A DNA stretch of 64,000 bases from Kangiella sp. HD9-110m-PIT-SAG07 (GTDB lineage Bacteria > Pseudomonadota > Gammaproteobacteria > Enterobacterales > Kangiellaceae). Within the stretch, counting starts at the first letter, position 1. Each line of letters opens with the position of its first letter. The position numbers and the translations under genes are program-made. The notes below the pieces were generated by a model that saw only the letters and a program-made list of their open reading frames with translations, had not been told where the DNA came from and did not search any database. The stretch lies in assembly GCA_003370465.1 (NCBI GenBank), contig QQTG01000021.1, positions 124,001 through 188,000 of the forward strand, written 5' to 3'. Positions 1 to 8,906 of the stretch are shown here, piece by piece.

Positions 1-1
1 T

Positions 2-58
2 GGCGCAACCAAAGATAAGGCAAGTAACACCCCAGAATTTCTGCCAGAGCAGTTATAG
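2..58 (+). CDS. 3' end of an unidentified gene cut by the window edge
   Basis: An open frame runs in from the left edge and stops with TAG at 56-58. The last residues read TPEFLPEQL. Only 18 codons are visible, so neither a product nor even certain coding status can be given. About 180 bases without a convincing gene follow before the lipoprotein gene on the other strand. Confidence 0.3.
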   Translation, partial: GATKDKASNTPEFLPEQL

Positions 59-240
59 CGAAAAGACCCACGGTTTTTAATTCTGGCAAACGAAAATACC
101 TTTTGTTGACGCCTGAGGTGGTAAAGTATAGCAAGCCTGTGAATTAAAAGAAGGCAGCTTGTTTGGGGGGATAATGTCAAAGTACTTTAGAGGGCAGCTC
201 ACTAAGCCACCCTGAAGGAATGAGTTATCTTAAGCGAAGG

Positions 241-861
241 TTATTGATTAAGAAGCTTCTCTTTTTCGACTTTGTATTCTTCTTTACTGATAAGGCCTTC
301 TTCGAACCATTTTCTGAGTTTGCGTAACTGTTTCTCTGTGTTTTCACCAGATGCTAATTCAGTCACACCAGGCTTTGCTTCTTTAGAGTTTGCTTGCGTT
401 TGCTTGCTTTTAAAGAGCTTTACCTTTTCTGGCGTGTAACCTGCGAGTAGTTGATCGATGACAGGCATCATTTTTGACTCAACACTAGCCCACTTGTTGA
501 GAGCCAAGCCACCTTTACCATTGAGGTGATATTCACCGTAACCAAGCATTTTGTGATTTTCAAAAAGTGACAATTCTGCATGATGCATATACATGCTGAT
601 ATCCCATGTTTTTAAGGCTGTATATGTTAAATAGTAGTCACAGTAGAAAGGTTTTTCACCTTCAAATACTTCCGTAGTGATTCCATGCTTCATAAAGCCT
701 CTTTGTACTACTGGCAAAAAGTCAGCAACGATTACTTTTGGATTACTTTGGATGCAAACATGGCTTATTTGATGCTCTGGATCTAACTCTTGTACTTTAA
801 TGCTTGTGCAAGAAACTAAGAAAGAAGTGATAAAAGCCAATAATATTAGTTTGTTATTCAT
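241..861 (-). CDS. Lipoprotein with C-terminal SHOCT domain (Sbal_3080-like)
   Basis: A 206-residue predicted outer- or inner-membrane lipoprotein. The signal peptide ends in the lipobox LVSC, so Cys18 would be lipidated. The middle part (about 25-140) resembles the Sbal_3080 family of small gammaproteobacterial lipoproteins, whose function is unknown; I make this match from memory. The last 28 residues, with KWFEEGLISKEEYKVEK, are a typical SHOCT helical pair, a short oligomerisation-type domain at protein C termini. The start is supported by AGGGA a few bases upstream of ATG. The gene is divergent from rpsB and appears monocistronic. Confidence 0.8.
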   Translation of the reverse strand: MNNKLILLAFITSFLVSCTSIKVQELDPEHQISHVCIQSNPKVIVADFLPVVQRGFMKHGITTEVFEGEKPFYCDYYLTYTALKTWDISMYMHHAELSLFENHKMLGYGEYHLNGKGGLALNKWASVESKMMPVIDQLLAGYTPEKVKLFKSKQTQANSKEAKPGVTELASGENTEKQLRKLRKWFEEGLISKEEYKVEKEKLLNQ

Positions 862-902
862 TTTTAAGTCCCTGTTTTGATATATTATTTTTAATTTTTT
901 AC

Positions 903-962
903 TTGACGCTCAACGCACATAATACCTTTAAATTGACTTATAGTCATGCGGCAGCCTTATAT
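903..962 (+). promoter_or_regulatory. Candidate rpsB promoters
   Basis: Two sigma70-like candidates lie upstream of rpsB. One is TTGACG (903-908) with TTTAAA (927-932), spacing 18. The other is TTGACT (933-938) with TTATAT (957-962), spacing 18. Either gives a leader of more than 300 nt. The -10 boxes are weak, so the exact choice is uncertain. Confidence 0.3.
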
Positions 963-1283
963 GGGGAGTTTGAACAGTGCAGCTGCCCAAGTGAGTCGCC
1001 CGTAAATCCTGATGGAAGGAAGTGCGCCAATGGCATTCCCGCTTGCCACCCACGGTATCCCAGGATGACAAATAACCACCTAAATCAACCAAAAACGTTG
1101 CCTCAACCCCTGAAAAATGGTATAAAGCGCGCCGTGGCTCGAAAGTGCGTTTTGTAACTCGGGCCTAAACTAAATCCACACGCAGGTCGACACATTTGCC
1201 GGGGTGCCTTTTTGCTGATTGAAGCTCTAAGGTCGGGGAATGGGATTTGCGGAGGCTTAACCCTAACTTAAAGAGAATTTATT
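963..1283 (+). promoter_or_regulatory. Long untranslated leader of rpsB
   Basis: No believable gene lies between the lipoprotein start and rpsB (862-1283). In Gammaproteobacteria, S2 represses its own mRNA through a conserved leader structure. The GC-rich stretch around 1196-1212 (CCGGGGTGCC) and the purine-rich run up to the AAAGAG ribosome site are where I would look for it. This is inference from gene identity; I could not fold the region. A sequence ending in GGATGACA near 1060-1072 resembles the intergenic repeats described elsewhere in the window. Confidence 0.3.
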
Positions 1284-2018
1284 ATGTCTAAAGTAAGTAT
1301 GCGTGACATGCTACAGGCGGGCGTGCACTTCGGTCACAAAACTCGTTTCTGGAACCCTCAAATGCGTCCATATATCTTTGGTGCGCGTAACAAGATCCAT
1401 ATCATCAATCTTGAAGAAACAGTACCTATGTTCAACGGCGCGTTGAATTACTTAGGTAAAATCGCTTCTAACAAAGGTAAAATCCTTTTTGTTGGTACTA
1501 AGCGTGCTGCTGCTGAAATCGTTAAAGAAGAAGCGACTCGTTGTGGTCAGTTCTTCGTTGATAAGCGTTGGTTAGGCGGTATGTTGACTAACTACAAAAC
1601 GATTCGTGGTTCTATTAACCGTTTGAAAGACTTAGAAAAACAGTCTGAAGACGGTACTTTCGAGCGTTTGACGAAGAAAGAAGGTTTGATGCGCACTCGT
1701 GAGATGAACAAGCTTGAAGCGTCTATCGGCGGTATTAAGAACATGGGCGGTCTTCCAGACGTATTGTTCGTTATCGACGCTGAACACGAAAGCATTGCAA
1801 TCGCAGAAGCAAACAAGATGGGTATTCCTGTTGTTGCTGTGGTTGATACAAACTCTAACCCGAAAGGCGTTGATTACATCATCCCAGGTAACGATGATGC
1901 GATCCGTGCGATTCGTTTATACTGCGGTGCAGTAGCGGACGCAGTACTTGACGGTAAGCAAAGCAATACTGTTGCTGATAAAGGCGACGAGTTTGTTGAA
2001 GAGGCTGGCGAAGAGTAA
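1284..2018 (+). CDS. rpsB: 30S ribosomal protein S2
   Basis: Small-subunit protein S2, 244 residues, close to the usual 240. It begins with the family N terminus [18 protein letters not shown] and contains the characteristic [10 protein letters not shown] segment, followed by the [13 protein letters not shown] and VVAVVDTN blocks. S2 joins the 30S subunit late and supports S1 binding. It is first in the canonical rpsB-tsf-pyrH-frr run. AAAGAG sits 8 bases before ATG. A strong hairpin follows the gene before tsf, as in other Gammaproteobacteria, and probably adjusts S2:EF-Ts stoichiometry. Confidence 0.99.
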   Translation: MSKVSMRDMLQAGVHFGHKTRFWNPQMRPYIFGARNKIHIINLEETVPMFNGALNYLGKIASNKGKILFVGTKRAAAEIVKEEATRCGQFFVDKRWLGGMLTNYKTIRGSINRLKDLEKQSEDGTFERLTKKEGLMRTREMNKLEASIGGIKNMGGLPDVLFVIDAEHESIAIAEANKMGIPVVAVVDTNSNPKGVDYIIPGNDDAIRAIRLYCGAVADAVLDGKQSNTVADKGDEFVEEAGEE

Positions 2019-2070
2019 TCGCTTTCCCTTCTCGGATATGGCATTCGAGTGTAAACCATTCGATTGTTTG

Positions 2071-2096
2071 AAAAGGGGGCCTCGCCCCCTTTTTTG
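2071..2096 (+). terminator. rpsB-tsf intergenic terminator/attenuator
   Basis: A perfect 10-bp stem (AAAAGGGGGC with GCCCCCTTTT) and a 3-base loop, running into a T run. This is a textbook intrinsic terminator placed 53 bases after the rpsB stop. Because tsf follows in the same direction, it probably acts as a partial attenuator. A second inverted repeat (AAACCTTTA 2123-2131 with TAAAGGTTT 2156-2164) lies between it and tsf. Confidence 0.85.
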
Positions 2097-2242
2097 AAGG
2101 AAGTTTTGAAGAAACTTGTATAAAACCTTTAAATTCATATAGCTAGCAAGCTTCATAAAGGTTTAAACACCCAAGTTTATACTATTCTAGTTTATGTATT
2201 CTGCTGTCTTGATGAGCAGAGGAATCTATCGGAGATACTATC

Positions 2243-3109
2243 ATGGCAATTACTGCTGCATTAGTTAAAGAATTACGTGAGCGCACTGGCGCTGGCATGA
2301 TGGAATGTAAAAAGGCGTTGGTTGAGGCTGACGGTAACGTTGAAACTGCAATCGATAACATGCGTAAATCAGGCCAAGCGAAAGCCGCTAAAAAAGCAGG
2401 CCGTATCGCTGCTGAAGGTGTTATTTTAGCTAAATCTGGTGATAACACTGGCGTTTTAGTTGAAGTTAACTCTGAAACTGACTTTGTTGCCCGTGATGAA
2501 AGCTTTAAAGCATTCACTAACGATGTTGTTGATACAGCTTTAAAGAATGGAACTGCGACGTCTGAAGAGTTAAACGTTGCGGCTATGCCTTCTGGCGAGT
2601 CTGTTGAAGAAGCGCGTACTAATTTAATCGCGAAAATCGGCGAAAACATCACGGTACGTCGTGTAGCAAAAGTTGATGGCGATACTCTCGGTGCATACAT
2701 TCACGGTGGTCGTATCGGTGTTATCGTTTCTTTAGAAGGCGGTAGCGAAGATTTGGCAAAAGACGTGGCGATGCACGTTGCAGCGAGCAACCCTCAGTTC
2801 AACACAGCTGATGACGTTGACCCTGCGGTTATTGAGAAAGAGAAAGAAATCATCAAAGCTCAACCAGATATGGAAGGCAAGCCTGCTGAAATCGTTGAGA
2901 AAATGATGGGTGGCCGTATTAAGAAGTTTGTTGGCGAGATTACTTTGGAAGGCCAAAACTTCGTTAAAGATCCTTCAACAACAGTTGGTCAACTTCTTAA
3001 AGAAAGCAACGCGAAAGTGATTTCTTACACTCGCTTCGAAGTTGGTGAAGGAATTGAGAAGAAAGACGAAGACTTCGCGTCTGAAGTTGCTGCTCAAATG
3101 AAAAAGTAA
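2243..3109 (+). CDS. tsf: Elongation factor Ts
   Basis: EF-Ts, 288 residues, the guanine-nucleotide exchange factor that regenerates EF-Tu-GTP during translation. The N-terminal UBA-like domain carries [15 protein letters not shown] (about 11-25). The exchange core has the hallmark TDFVARDE (about 80-87), whose Asp-Phe pair inserts near the EF-Tu nucleotide site. GGAGAT precedes the ATG. It follows rpsB after a 224-base spacer with two hairpins, so it may also have a promoter of its own, though I could not define one. Confidence 0.99.
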   Translation: MAITAALVKELRERTGAGMMECKKALVEADGNVETAIDNMRKSGQAKAAKKAGRIAAEGVILAKSGDNTGVLVEVNSETDFVARDESFKAFTNDVVDTALKNGTATSEELNVAAMPSGESVEEARTNLIAKIGENITVRRVAKVDGDTLGAYIHGGRIGVIVSLEGGSEDLAKDVAMHVAASNPQFNTADDVDPAVIEKEKEIIKAQPDMEGKPAEIVEKMMGGRIKKFVGEITLEGQNFVKDPSTTVGQLLKESNAKVISYTRFEVGEGIEKKDEDFASEVAAQMKK

Positions 3110-3170
3110 TTCTGGGTTAGTTTTCAATAATTAACATTTAGAAATTACATATTAATAAGAAGGAAACACT

Positions 3171-3887
3171 ATGGCCGACTTAGCTTATAAGCGAATTTTA
3201 TTGAAATTGAGTGGCGAGGCTTTGATGGGGCGTGAGGCGTTCGGTATCGATCCTCAAGTTTTGCAAAGAATCGCTAATGAAATCAAATCGTTATGTGAGC
3301 AAGGTGTTGAAGTTGGTGTAGTGATTGGTGGCGGTAATATTTACCGCGGCCAGAAATTATCAGAAGCTGGCATGAACCGTGTGACCGGTGATCACATGGG
3401 CATGCTGGCGACTGTAATGAATTCCCTAGCTTTACAGGATGCTTTCGAGCGCATAGAACAGCCAGCGAAAGTGCTGTCTGCAATGCCTATCGATGGTGTT
3501 TGTCAGGGCTTTTCTCGTCGTGGCGCGATTAACGCTTTAGATAAAGGGCGTGTTGTTATCTTTTGTGCTGGGACAGGTAATCCATTTTTTACCACTGATA
3601 CAGCGGCCTGTCTTCGCGGCATTGAAATCGATGCTGAACTCATTCTAAAAGCGACTAAAGTTGATGGCGTTTATTCTGCTGACCCTTCAAAGGATAAGAG
3701 TGCAGTTAAATATGATCGCTTGAGCTACAAAGAAGCTTTGGATAAAGAGTTAGCGGTCATGGACCTTACAGCCTTTTGTTTGGCGCGTGACCATGGGAAA
3801 AATATTCGTGTATTCGACATGACCCAGTCGGGTTCGCTTGAAAAAGCAGTTTTGGGCAAAGACGAAGGCACGTTAATTCACCCTTAA
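3171..3887 (+). CDS. pyrH: UMP kinase
   Basis: Uridylate kinase of the amino-acid-kinase fold, 238 residues. It phosphorylates UMP to UDP in pyrimidine nucleotide synthesis and is unrelated to eukaryotic UMP/CMP kinases. Visible motifs are KLSGEAL (about 12-18), the glycine loop GGGNIYRG (about 57-64) and the nucleotide-binding stretch [16 protein letters not shown] (about 134-149). AGAAGGAAA gives a good ribosome site. A short inverted repeat (CTTAAAGG/CCTTTAAG, 3883-3903) overlaps the stop codon without a T run. Confidence 0.98.
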   Translation: MADLAYKRILLKLSGEALMGREAFGIDPQVLQRIANEIKSLCEQGVEVGVVIGGGNIYRGQKLSEAGMNRVTGDHMGMLATVMNSLALQDAFERIEQPAKVLSAMPIDGVCQGFSRRGAINALDKGRVVIFCAGTGNPFFTTDTAACLRGIEIDAELILKATKVDGVYSADPSKDKSAVKYDRLSYKEALDKELAVMDLTAFCLARDHGKNIRVFDMTQSGSLEKAVLGKDEGTLIHP

Positions 3888-3975
3888 AGGGACCACCTTT
3901 AAGATTGAATCAGCTGTGTAATTAGGCATAATAGCCACATTAAGAATAAAACAAGCAATTGTAGGAGATATCTCT

Positions 3976-4533
3976 GTGATTAATGACATTCAAAAAGATG
4001 CCGATCAGCGTATGGATAAGACTATTGAGTCATTCAGGCACGATCTTGCAAAAGTTCGTACTGGCCGCGCACATCCTAGCTTGCTTGAGCATATTATGGT
4101 CCCTTATTATGGTGCTGATACACCGATCAATCAGGTCGCAAGTATCAGTGTTCAAGAAGGCCGTACTTTAGTTCTTCAGATTTTTGATAAAGGTGCGATT
4201 CAGGATACTGAAAAAGCGATTTTGAAATCAGACCTTGGTTTAACGCCAAACGTAGCGGGTCAGGTTATTCGTATCACCATGCCCCCGTTGAACGAGGAGC
4301 GCCGTAAAGAACTGATTAAAGTTGTTCGTAGTGAAGCTGAAAATGCTAAAGTTGCGGTTCGTAACATTCGCCGTGATGCTAATAACTCGACAAAAGAATT
4401 GGAAAAAGAGAAAGAAATCTCTGAGGACGATTTACGTCGTGCAGAAGAGCAAATTCAGAAGCTGACCGATACTAAAATTGCTCGAATTGATGAGTTGTTA
4501 GAAGAGAAAGAACAAGAATTACTTGAGATCTAA
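3976..4533 (+). CDS. frr: Ribosome recycling factor
   Basis: RRF, 185 residues, which with EF-G splits post-termination ribosomes. The three-helix bundle domain contains the conserved KVRTGRAHPSLLE (about 29-41). The C-terminal helix holds VRNIRRDAN and the basic/acidic segment expected of the family. Translation starts with GTG at 3976, supported by GTAGGAGAT upstream; the length then matches the family exactly. An intrinsic terminator follows before uppS. Confidence 0.98.
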   Translation: MINDIQKDADQRMDKTIESFRHDLAKVRTGRAHPSLLEHIMVPYYGADTPINQVASISVQEGRTLVLQIFDKGAIQDTEKAILKSDLGLTPNVAGQVIRITMPPLNEERRKELIKVVRSEAENAKVAVRNIRRDANNSTKELEKEKEISEDDLRRAEEQIQKLTDTKIARIDELLEEKEQELLEI

Positions 4534-4561
4534 TGTTTGTGCATTAGTCTTTAAGACTTTC

Positions 4562-4590
4562 AACGCCGTGAAACTTTTCACGGCGTTTTC
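4562..4590 (+). terminator. Terminator after frr
   Basis: A 12-base inverted repeat (AACGCCGTGAAA with TTTCACGGCGTT) spans 4562-4587 and is followed by a short T stretch. It separates the translation-factor genes from the lipid and envelope genes beginning with uppS. Confidence 0.75.
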
Positions 4591-4628
4591 GTATATAATT
4601 AATGATTAATTGATCACAAGGTTATCGG

Positions 4629-5402
4629 GTGTCGGAGAATAGCGTTATCAAACAAGCTGAATCTCAAAAAAGTGTCTCACAAACAAGTGATTTACAGCAA
4701 AAGGTTCCGCAGCACATTGCTATCATCATGGATGGTAATGGCCGTTGGGCGCAGGCTCGTGGTAAAAAGCGTGTCATGGGCCATAAGGCAGGCATGGAGC
4801 GTGCTCGTGAGATGGCGGAGGTTTGTGGTGAGCTGGGCGTTAAGTACCTGACGTTATTTGCGTTTAGTAGCGAGAATTGGAACCGTCCGAAAGACGAAGT
4901 CAGTTTTTTGATGGAGCTTTTCGCCACTAGCCTTAAAAACGAATCGAAAAAACTGCATAAAAATAACGTTAAATTGTCTGTTATTGGCGACAAAGATGGC
5001 TTTGATAGCCGATTACGCAAGGCCATCGACAAAGCAGAAGCCTTAACTCAAGATAATGATGGCCTACACCTACAAATTGCTGCCAATTATGGTGGGCGTT
5101 GGGATATCGTGCAGGCAGCCCAAAGTCTTGCTGAGCGTGGTGACGATATTACCGAGGAGTCTCTGCAGGCGGCGTTGGTGACTGCTAATGGCCTAGAACC
5201 AGACTTATTGATTCGCACAGGCGGTGAGCAACGCATTAGCAACTTCTTATTATGGCAGGCTGCTTATTCTGAGCTGTACTTTAGCGATGCGCTTTGGCCT
5301 GATTTCAATGGCGAGGCGCTTAAAGGCGCGATCGATGATTTCAACCAACGTCAGCGACGCTTCGGTAAGACTGGCGAACAAGTCGCCACAGCGAATAAAT
5401 AG
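4629..5402 (+). CDS. uppS: Undecaprenyl diphosphate synthase
   Basis: Cis-prenyltransferase, 257 residues, which makes C55 undecaprenyl diphosphate from FPP and IPP, the carrier lipid for peptidoglycan and O-antigen. The catalytic [12 protein letters not shown] (about 30-41, Asp35) and the substrate-binding [15 protein letters not shown] segment are clear. The start is GTG at 4629; the N terminus is a little longer than the E. coli enzyme and carries a Ser/Gln-rich tail before the fold. cdsA follows 9 bases later, so the two are probably co-transcribed. Confidence 0.98.
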   Translation: MSENSVIKQAESQKSVSQTSDLQQKVPQHIAIIMDGNGRWAQARGKKRVMGHKAGMERAREMAEVCGELGVKYLTLFAFSSENWNRPKDEVSFLMELFATSLKNESKKLHKNNVKLSVIGDKDGFDSRLRKAIDKAEALTQDNDGLHLQIAANYGGRWDIVQAAQSLAERGDDITEESLQAALVTANGLEPDLLIRTGGEQRISNFLLWQAAYSELYFSDALWPDFNGEALKGAIDDFNQRQRRFGKTGEQVATANK

Positions 5403-5411
5403 GGGAATACT

Positions 5412-6290
5412 GTGTTAAAACAAAGAGTTATAACGGCTGTTCTATTGCTACCACTGGTGGTTTGCTTGTTATTTTTACCGGATTTATTGACATTTTCCGC
5501 TATTTTAGTGCCTATATTTGGAATTTTAGCCTGGGAATGGTCACGCTTACTGCAAACAAATAAAGCTGGTCAAACTGGGTTTATAATTTTGGTTTTGGCG
5601 GCCATTGGCGTTTTGTTTTATCAGCTTAATGAACAGAGCTTCTTTAGTGAAGCCAGCTTACCTTTGCTGTGGTATGAGGCGTACCCGTTTAAATTATTAA
5701 GCGTTGCGTTACTGGTTTGGGTGGTGGCTTCGATAGTGGTTATATTGTACCCAAAAGCGACGAACGTTTTATTTCGAGGCCCGTGGTTAAGGGCATTGTT
5801 CGGCATCGTTATTTTAGCGGCGGCATGGCTAGCTATCGTCGTTATCCGCAGCTTGTTGATTCATGTCGATTATAATCTTGGCGCTTGGATGTTATTACTT
5901 ATGCTGATGATCATCTGGGGAGCCGATGTCGGCGCTTATTTTGCCGGTAAATCATTGGGTAAAACAAAGTTAGCGCCTGTGGTCAGTCCAAATAAAACAT
6001 GGGAAGGGGCTATCGGTGGTTTAGTGTTGGCTGTAATCGTGGGTATGGTCGTGGCGTCTTTACTATCATTAGAGCTGGACTGGCTGAAATTCTCAGTGTT
6101 TGTGGTGCTGATGGTGGTTTTGTCAGTCTTTGGCGACCTTTTTGAGAGCATGCTAAAACGTCAGGCAAATATTAAGGATAGTAGTAATATTTTACCGGGT
6201 CATGGAGGTTTACTGGATCGGTTAGACAGCACCTTATCAGTCGCACCATTTTTCGTCGCAGGCGTCTTGTGGTTGGAATTATTGGCGTAA
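5412..6290 (+). CDS. cdsA: Phosphatidate cytidylyltransferase
   Basis: CDP-diacylglycerol synthase, 292 residues, an integral inner-membrane enzyme that activates phosphatidic acid with CTP for phospholipid synthesis. Six to eight hydrophobic segments are visible. The family signature lies near the C terminus: SPNKTWEGAIGG (about 195-206), then SVFGDLFESMLKR and a conserved D-rich segment ILPGHGGLLDRLDS. The start is GTG at 5412 with GGGGAA upstream. It sits between uppS and dxr, the usual gammaproteobacterial order. Confidence 0.97.
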   Translation: MLKQRVITAVLLLPLVVCLLFLPDLLTFSAILVPIFGILAWEWSRLLQTNKAGQTGFIILVLAAIGVLFYQLNEQSFFSEASLPLLWYEAYPFKLLSVALLVWVVASIVVILYPKATNVLFRGPWLRALFGIVILAAAWLAIVVIRSLLIHVDYNLGAWMLLLMLMIIWGADVGAYFAGKSLGKTKLAPVVSPNKTWEGAIGGLVLAVIVGMVVASLLSLELDWLKFSVFVVLMVVLSVFGDLFESMLKRQANIKDSSNILPGHGGLLDRLDSTLSVAPFFVAGVLWLELLA

Positions 6291-6307
6291 GGATTTAGGC
6301 TAACTCA

Positions 6308-7522
6308 ATGAATCAATCCACGCACAACACGCCTGAACAAGTCTGTATTCTCGGAGCGACGGGCTCTATTGGTACAAACACTTTAGATGTTATCCGTCGT
6401 CATCCTGATAAATATCAAGTATTTGCTTTAACGGCTCATCGTAATATTGAACAACTTAAACTTCAGTGTGAAGAATATCAGCCGCTTTATGCGGTTTTGC
6501 CGGATGCTGAGTTAGCTCAAGAGTTACAAGCTTTCGTCGAGTATAAAAAGCTTAATGTTGAGGTTTTACATGGCGTTGACAGCTTAGACTTTGTCGCCAG
6601 TCATGAACGTGTGGATACGGTGATGGCTGCGATTGTTGGGGCTGCGGGCTTGTTGCCAACGTTGGCTGCTGCAAAAGCTGGTAAAAAGGTTTTACTGGCG
6701 AATAAAGAAGCTTTAGTGATGTCTGGCGCCATCTTCATTGACGCAGTGAAGAATCATGGCGCGACTTTGCTGCCTATCGACAGTGAGCATAATGCTATTT
6801 TTCAATGTTTACCTGAGCACTTTGTTGAACAGGGTATTGAACATTGTGGAATTCATAATATTGTGTTGACCGGTTCAGGCGGGCCTTTCTTGAAAAAAGA
6901 TTTAGCTGAGTTTGCGACGATCACGCCGGACGAAGCTTGCGCTCACCCTAATTGGGTCATGGGGCGTAAAATTTCGGTGGATTCAGCGACCATGATGAAT
7001 AAGGGTTTAGAGTTGATTGAGGCTTGTTGGCTGTTTGATGTTGAGCCTCAGCAGATTGAGGTCGTTCTGCACCCACAAAGCATTATCCACTCGATGGTTC
7101 GCTATAACGACGGTTCGGTTTTAGCGCAGATGGGTAATCCAGATATGCGGACACCAATTGCTCATGCCATGGCGTTCCCTGAGCGTATCAGCGCGGGTGT
7201 TGCGCCTTTAGATTTTATGGAAATATCGCAATTGACCTTTGATCGCCCAAGCAAAGAACGTTACCCTTGCCTCGCTTTGGCGGGTGAGGCGATGAAACAG
7301 GGCGGAAATAGCCCTGCAAGATTGAATGCGGCTAATGAAGTTGCCGTTCAAGCTTTCCTTGATGAAAAGATTGGGTTTACCCAAATCGCCGATCTAATTC
7401 AGCAAACGTTAACCTCGACCGAGTATGCTGAGGCATTGACCTTGGACGCGGTATTGGCTGCGGATAAGGATGCTAGAGACTTCGCGCAACAACTTGTTGA
7501 GCAGATGGCGAGCTACCACTAG
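6308..7522 (+). CDS. dxr: 1-deoxy-D-xylulose-5-phosphate reductoisomerase
   Basis: DXR (IspC), 404 residues, the second step of the MEP isoprenoid pathway, converting DXP to MEP with NADPH and a divalent metal. The dinucleotide loop GATGSIG is near residue 16. Metal and substrate residues appear in PIDSEHNAIFQ and in GRKISVDSATMMNKGLE. The flexible-loop region HPQSIIHSMV is intact. Its product feeds IPP to UppS, encoded just upstream. About 30 bases separate it from rseP. Confidence 0.99.
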   Translation: MNQSTHNTPEQVCILGATGSIGTNTLDVIRRHPDKYQVFALTAHRNIEQLKLQCEEYQPLYAVLPDAELAQELQAFVEYKKLNVEVLHGVDSLDFVASHERVDTVMAAIVGAAGLLPTLAAAKAGKKVLLANKEALVMSGAIFIDAVKNHGATLLPIDSEHNAIFQCLPEHFVEQGIEHCGIHNIVLTGSGGPFLKKDLAEFATITPDEACAHPNWVMGRKISVDSATMMNKGLELIEACWLFDVEPQQIEVVLHPQSIIHSMVRYNDGSVLAQMGNPDMRTPIAHAMAFPERISAGVAPLDFMEISQLTFDRPSKERYPCLALAGEAMKQGGNSPARLNAANEVAVQAFLDEKIGFTQIADLIQQTLTSTEYAEALTLDAVLAADKDARDFAQQLVEQMASYH

Positions 7523-7553
7523 TAGATAATAGACATATTTTGGAGATAAAACC

Positions 7554-8894
7554 GTGACCACAGCTCTTTGGAGTATTTTTGGTTTATTAATATTGCTCGG
7601 CATTCTGGTGACTTTCCATGAGTGGGGGCACTACTGGGTGGCGAAGAAGCTTGGGGTCAAAGCCTTACGCTTTTCTGTGGGTTTTGGTAAGCCGATATGG
7701 AGTCGCTTTAATAAACATGGCACAGAGTTTTGTGTCGCGCCGATTCCTTTGGGCGGTTACGTCAAGTTTGTCGACGAGCGCGAAGGCACAGTGGACGACG
7801 ATGACTTACCCTATGCCTTTAACCGGCAGCCAGTCTGGAAGCGCATCCTGATTGTTTTGGCTGGGCCTATGGCTAACTTCCTGCTGGCGATATTAATTTA
7901 TGCTTTCGTTTTCATGCTTGGCATATCCGTTAGTAAACCTTTTGTCACAGAAGTATACCCAGACACTCCAGCTGCGAAAGCTGGCTTTCCAGCTAAAAGT
8001 GAGGTGCTGGAAGTCGGTGGTGAAAAAGTTAGCAGCACACAAGATACCTTATTTGCCTTTCTTGATCATATTGGCGATGACAAAAGACTTGATGTATTAG
8101 TCAAGCCTGTAGGCCAGGAAGCACAAACGATTACCTTGGATATTAAGCAATGGCAGGAGCCTGAAGAGCAGAAAGACTTATTTAAGGCTTTGGGTGTGGA
8201 TTTCGGGGCCTTTGATGGGCCTGCCGACATTGGTCATGTTGCTGAGGGGATGCCCGCGGCTGAAGCTGGCTTGCAGTCTGGAGATCGAATTGTCAGTATC
8301 AATGGTCGGGACATTCCTTATTGGAGCACTATGGGCGATATTGTCCAGAGAAGTGCTAACCAGCCACTCGAAGTGACTGTTACGCGTGATAACCATCAAT
8401 TAACCTTTACTGTAATTCCAGCCGTTAGAGAGGGCTCTAAGGATATTGGGGTTATAGGCATTGGTGCTGGATTCCAGGGTTTTAATACCATTCATTATGG
8501 CTTCTTTGAGGCTGTTGGAAAGGGCTCACTAGAAACTTGGCAGATGGTTGAACGAATTACCAGTTTCTTGGGTAAGTTAGTCACCGGCAAGCTCTCTGTG
8601 AAAAACCTCGGCGGGCCAGTGGGAATTGCACAGGGCGCAGGGCAGACAGCGCAGGCGGGGATGGTTGCATTCTTGCTTTATCTCGCTATGATAAGCGTCA
8701 ACTTGGGCTTTGTTAATCTGCTACCAATCCCTATGCTCGACGGTGGGCATCTGATGTATTATTTAGCCGAGTTGGTGCGAGGAAAACCAGTTTCTGAAAG
8801 ATTTATGGAACTTGGGATGCGAGTTGGCATCATATTATTGCTTACGTTAATGGCTGTAGCGCTATTTTTTGACATAGACCGAATAAACCAATAG
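7554..8894 (+). CDS. rseP: Site-2 protease RseP
   Basis: Intramembrane zinc metalloprotease of family M50, 446 residues. It makes the second cut in anti-sigma factor RseA to release sigma-E, and clears remnant signal peptides. The zinc motif HEWGH is at residues 22-26 in the first membrane helix. Two PDZ domains occupy roughly 110-290. The second active-site motif LDGGHL lies in the last third, followed by the final membrane helix. The start is GTG at 7554 with TGGAGAT upstream. Its place before bamA is conserved and fits envelope-stress control. Confidence 0.98.
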   Translation: MTTALWSIFGLLILLGILVTFHEWGHYWVAKKLGVKALRFSVGFGKPIWSRFNKHGTEFCVAPIPLGGYVKFVDEREGTVDDDDLPYAFNRQPVWKRILIVLAGPMANFLLAILIYAFVFMLGISVSKPFVTEVYPDTPAAKAGFPAKSEVLEVGGEKVSSTQDTLFAFLDHIGDDKRLDVLVKPVGQEAQTITLDIKQWQEPEEQKDLFKALGVDFGAFDGPADIGHVAEGMPAAEAGLQSGDRIVSINGRDIPYWSTMGDIVQRSANQPLEVTVTRDNHQLTFTVIPAVREGSKDIGVIGIGAGFQGFNTIHYGFFEAVGKGSLETWQMVERITSFLGKLVTGKLSVKNLGGPVGIAQGAGQTAQAGMVAFLLYLAMISVNLGFVNLLPIPMLDGGHLMYYLAELVRGKPVSERFMELGMRVGIILLLTLMAVALFFDIDRINQ

Positions 8895-8906
8895 AGACAA
8901 GATTAG

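Noticed and set aside
903-1157. An 84-codon plus-strand frame upstream of rpsB
   Set aside because: It overlaps both candidate rpsB promoters, has Cys/Pro-rich low-sense composition, no ribosome site and contains repeat-like sequence; it is best read as leader DNA.
2182-2700. A 172-codon frame antisense to tsf
   Set aside because: It overlaps a certain gene, has no family match and arises from codon bias of tsf.
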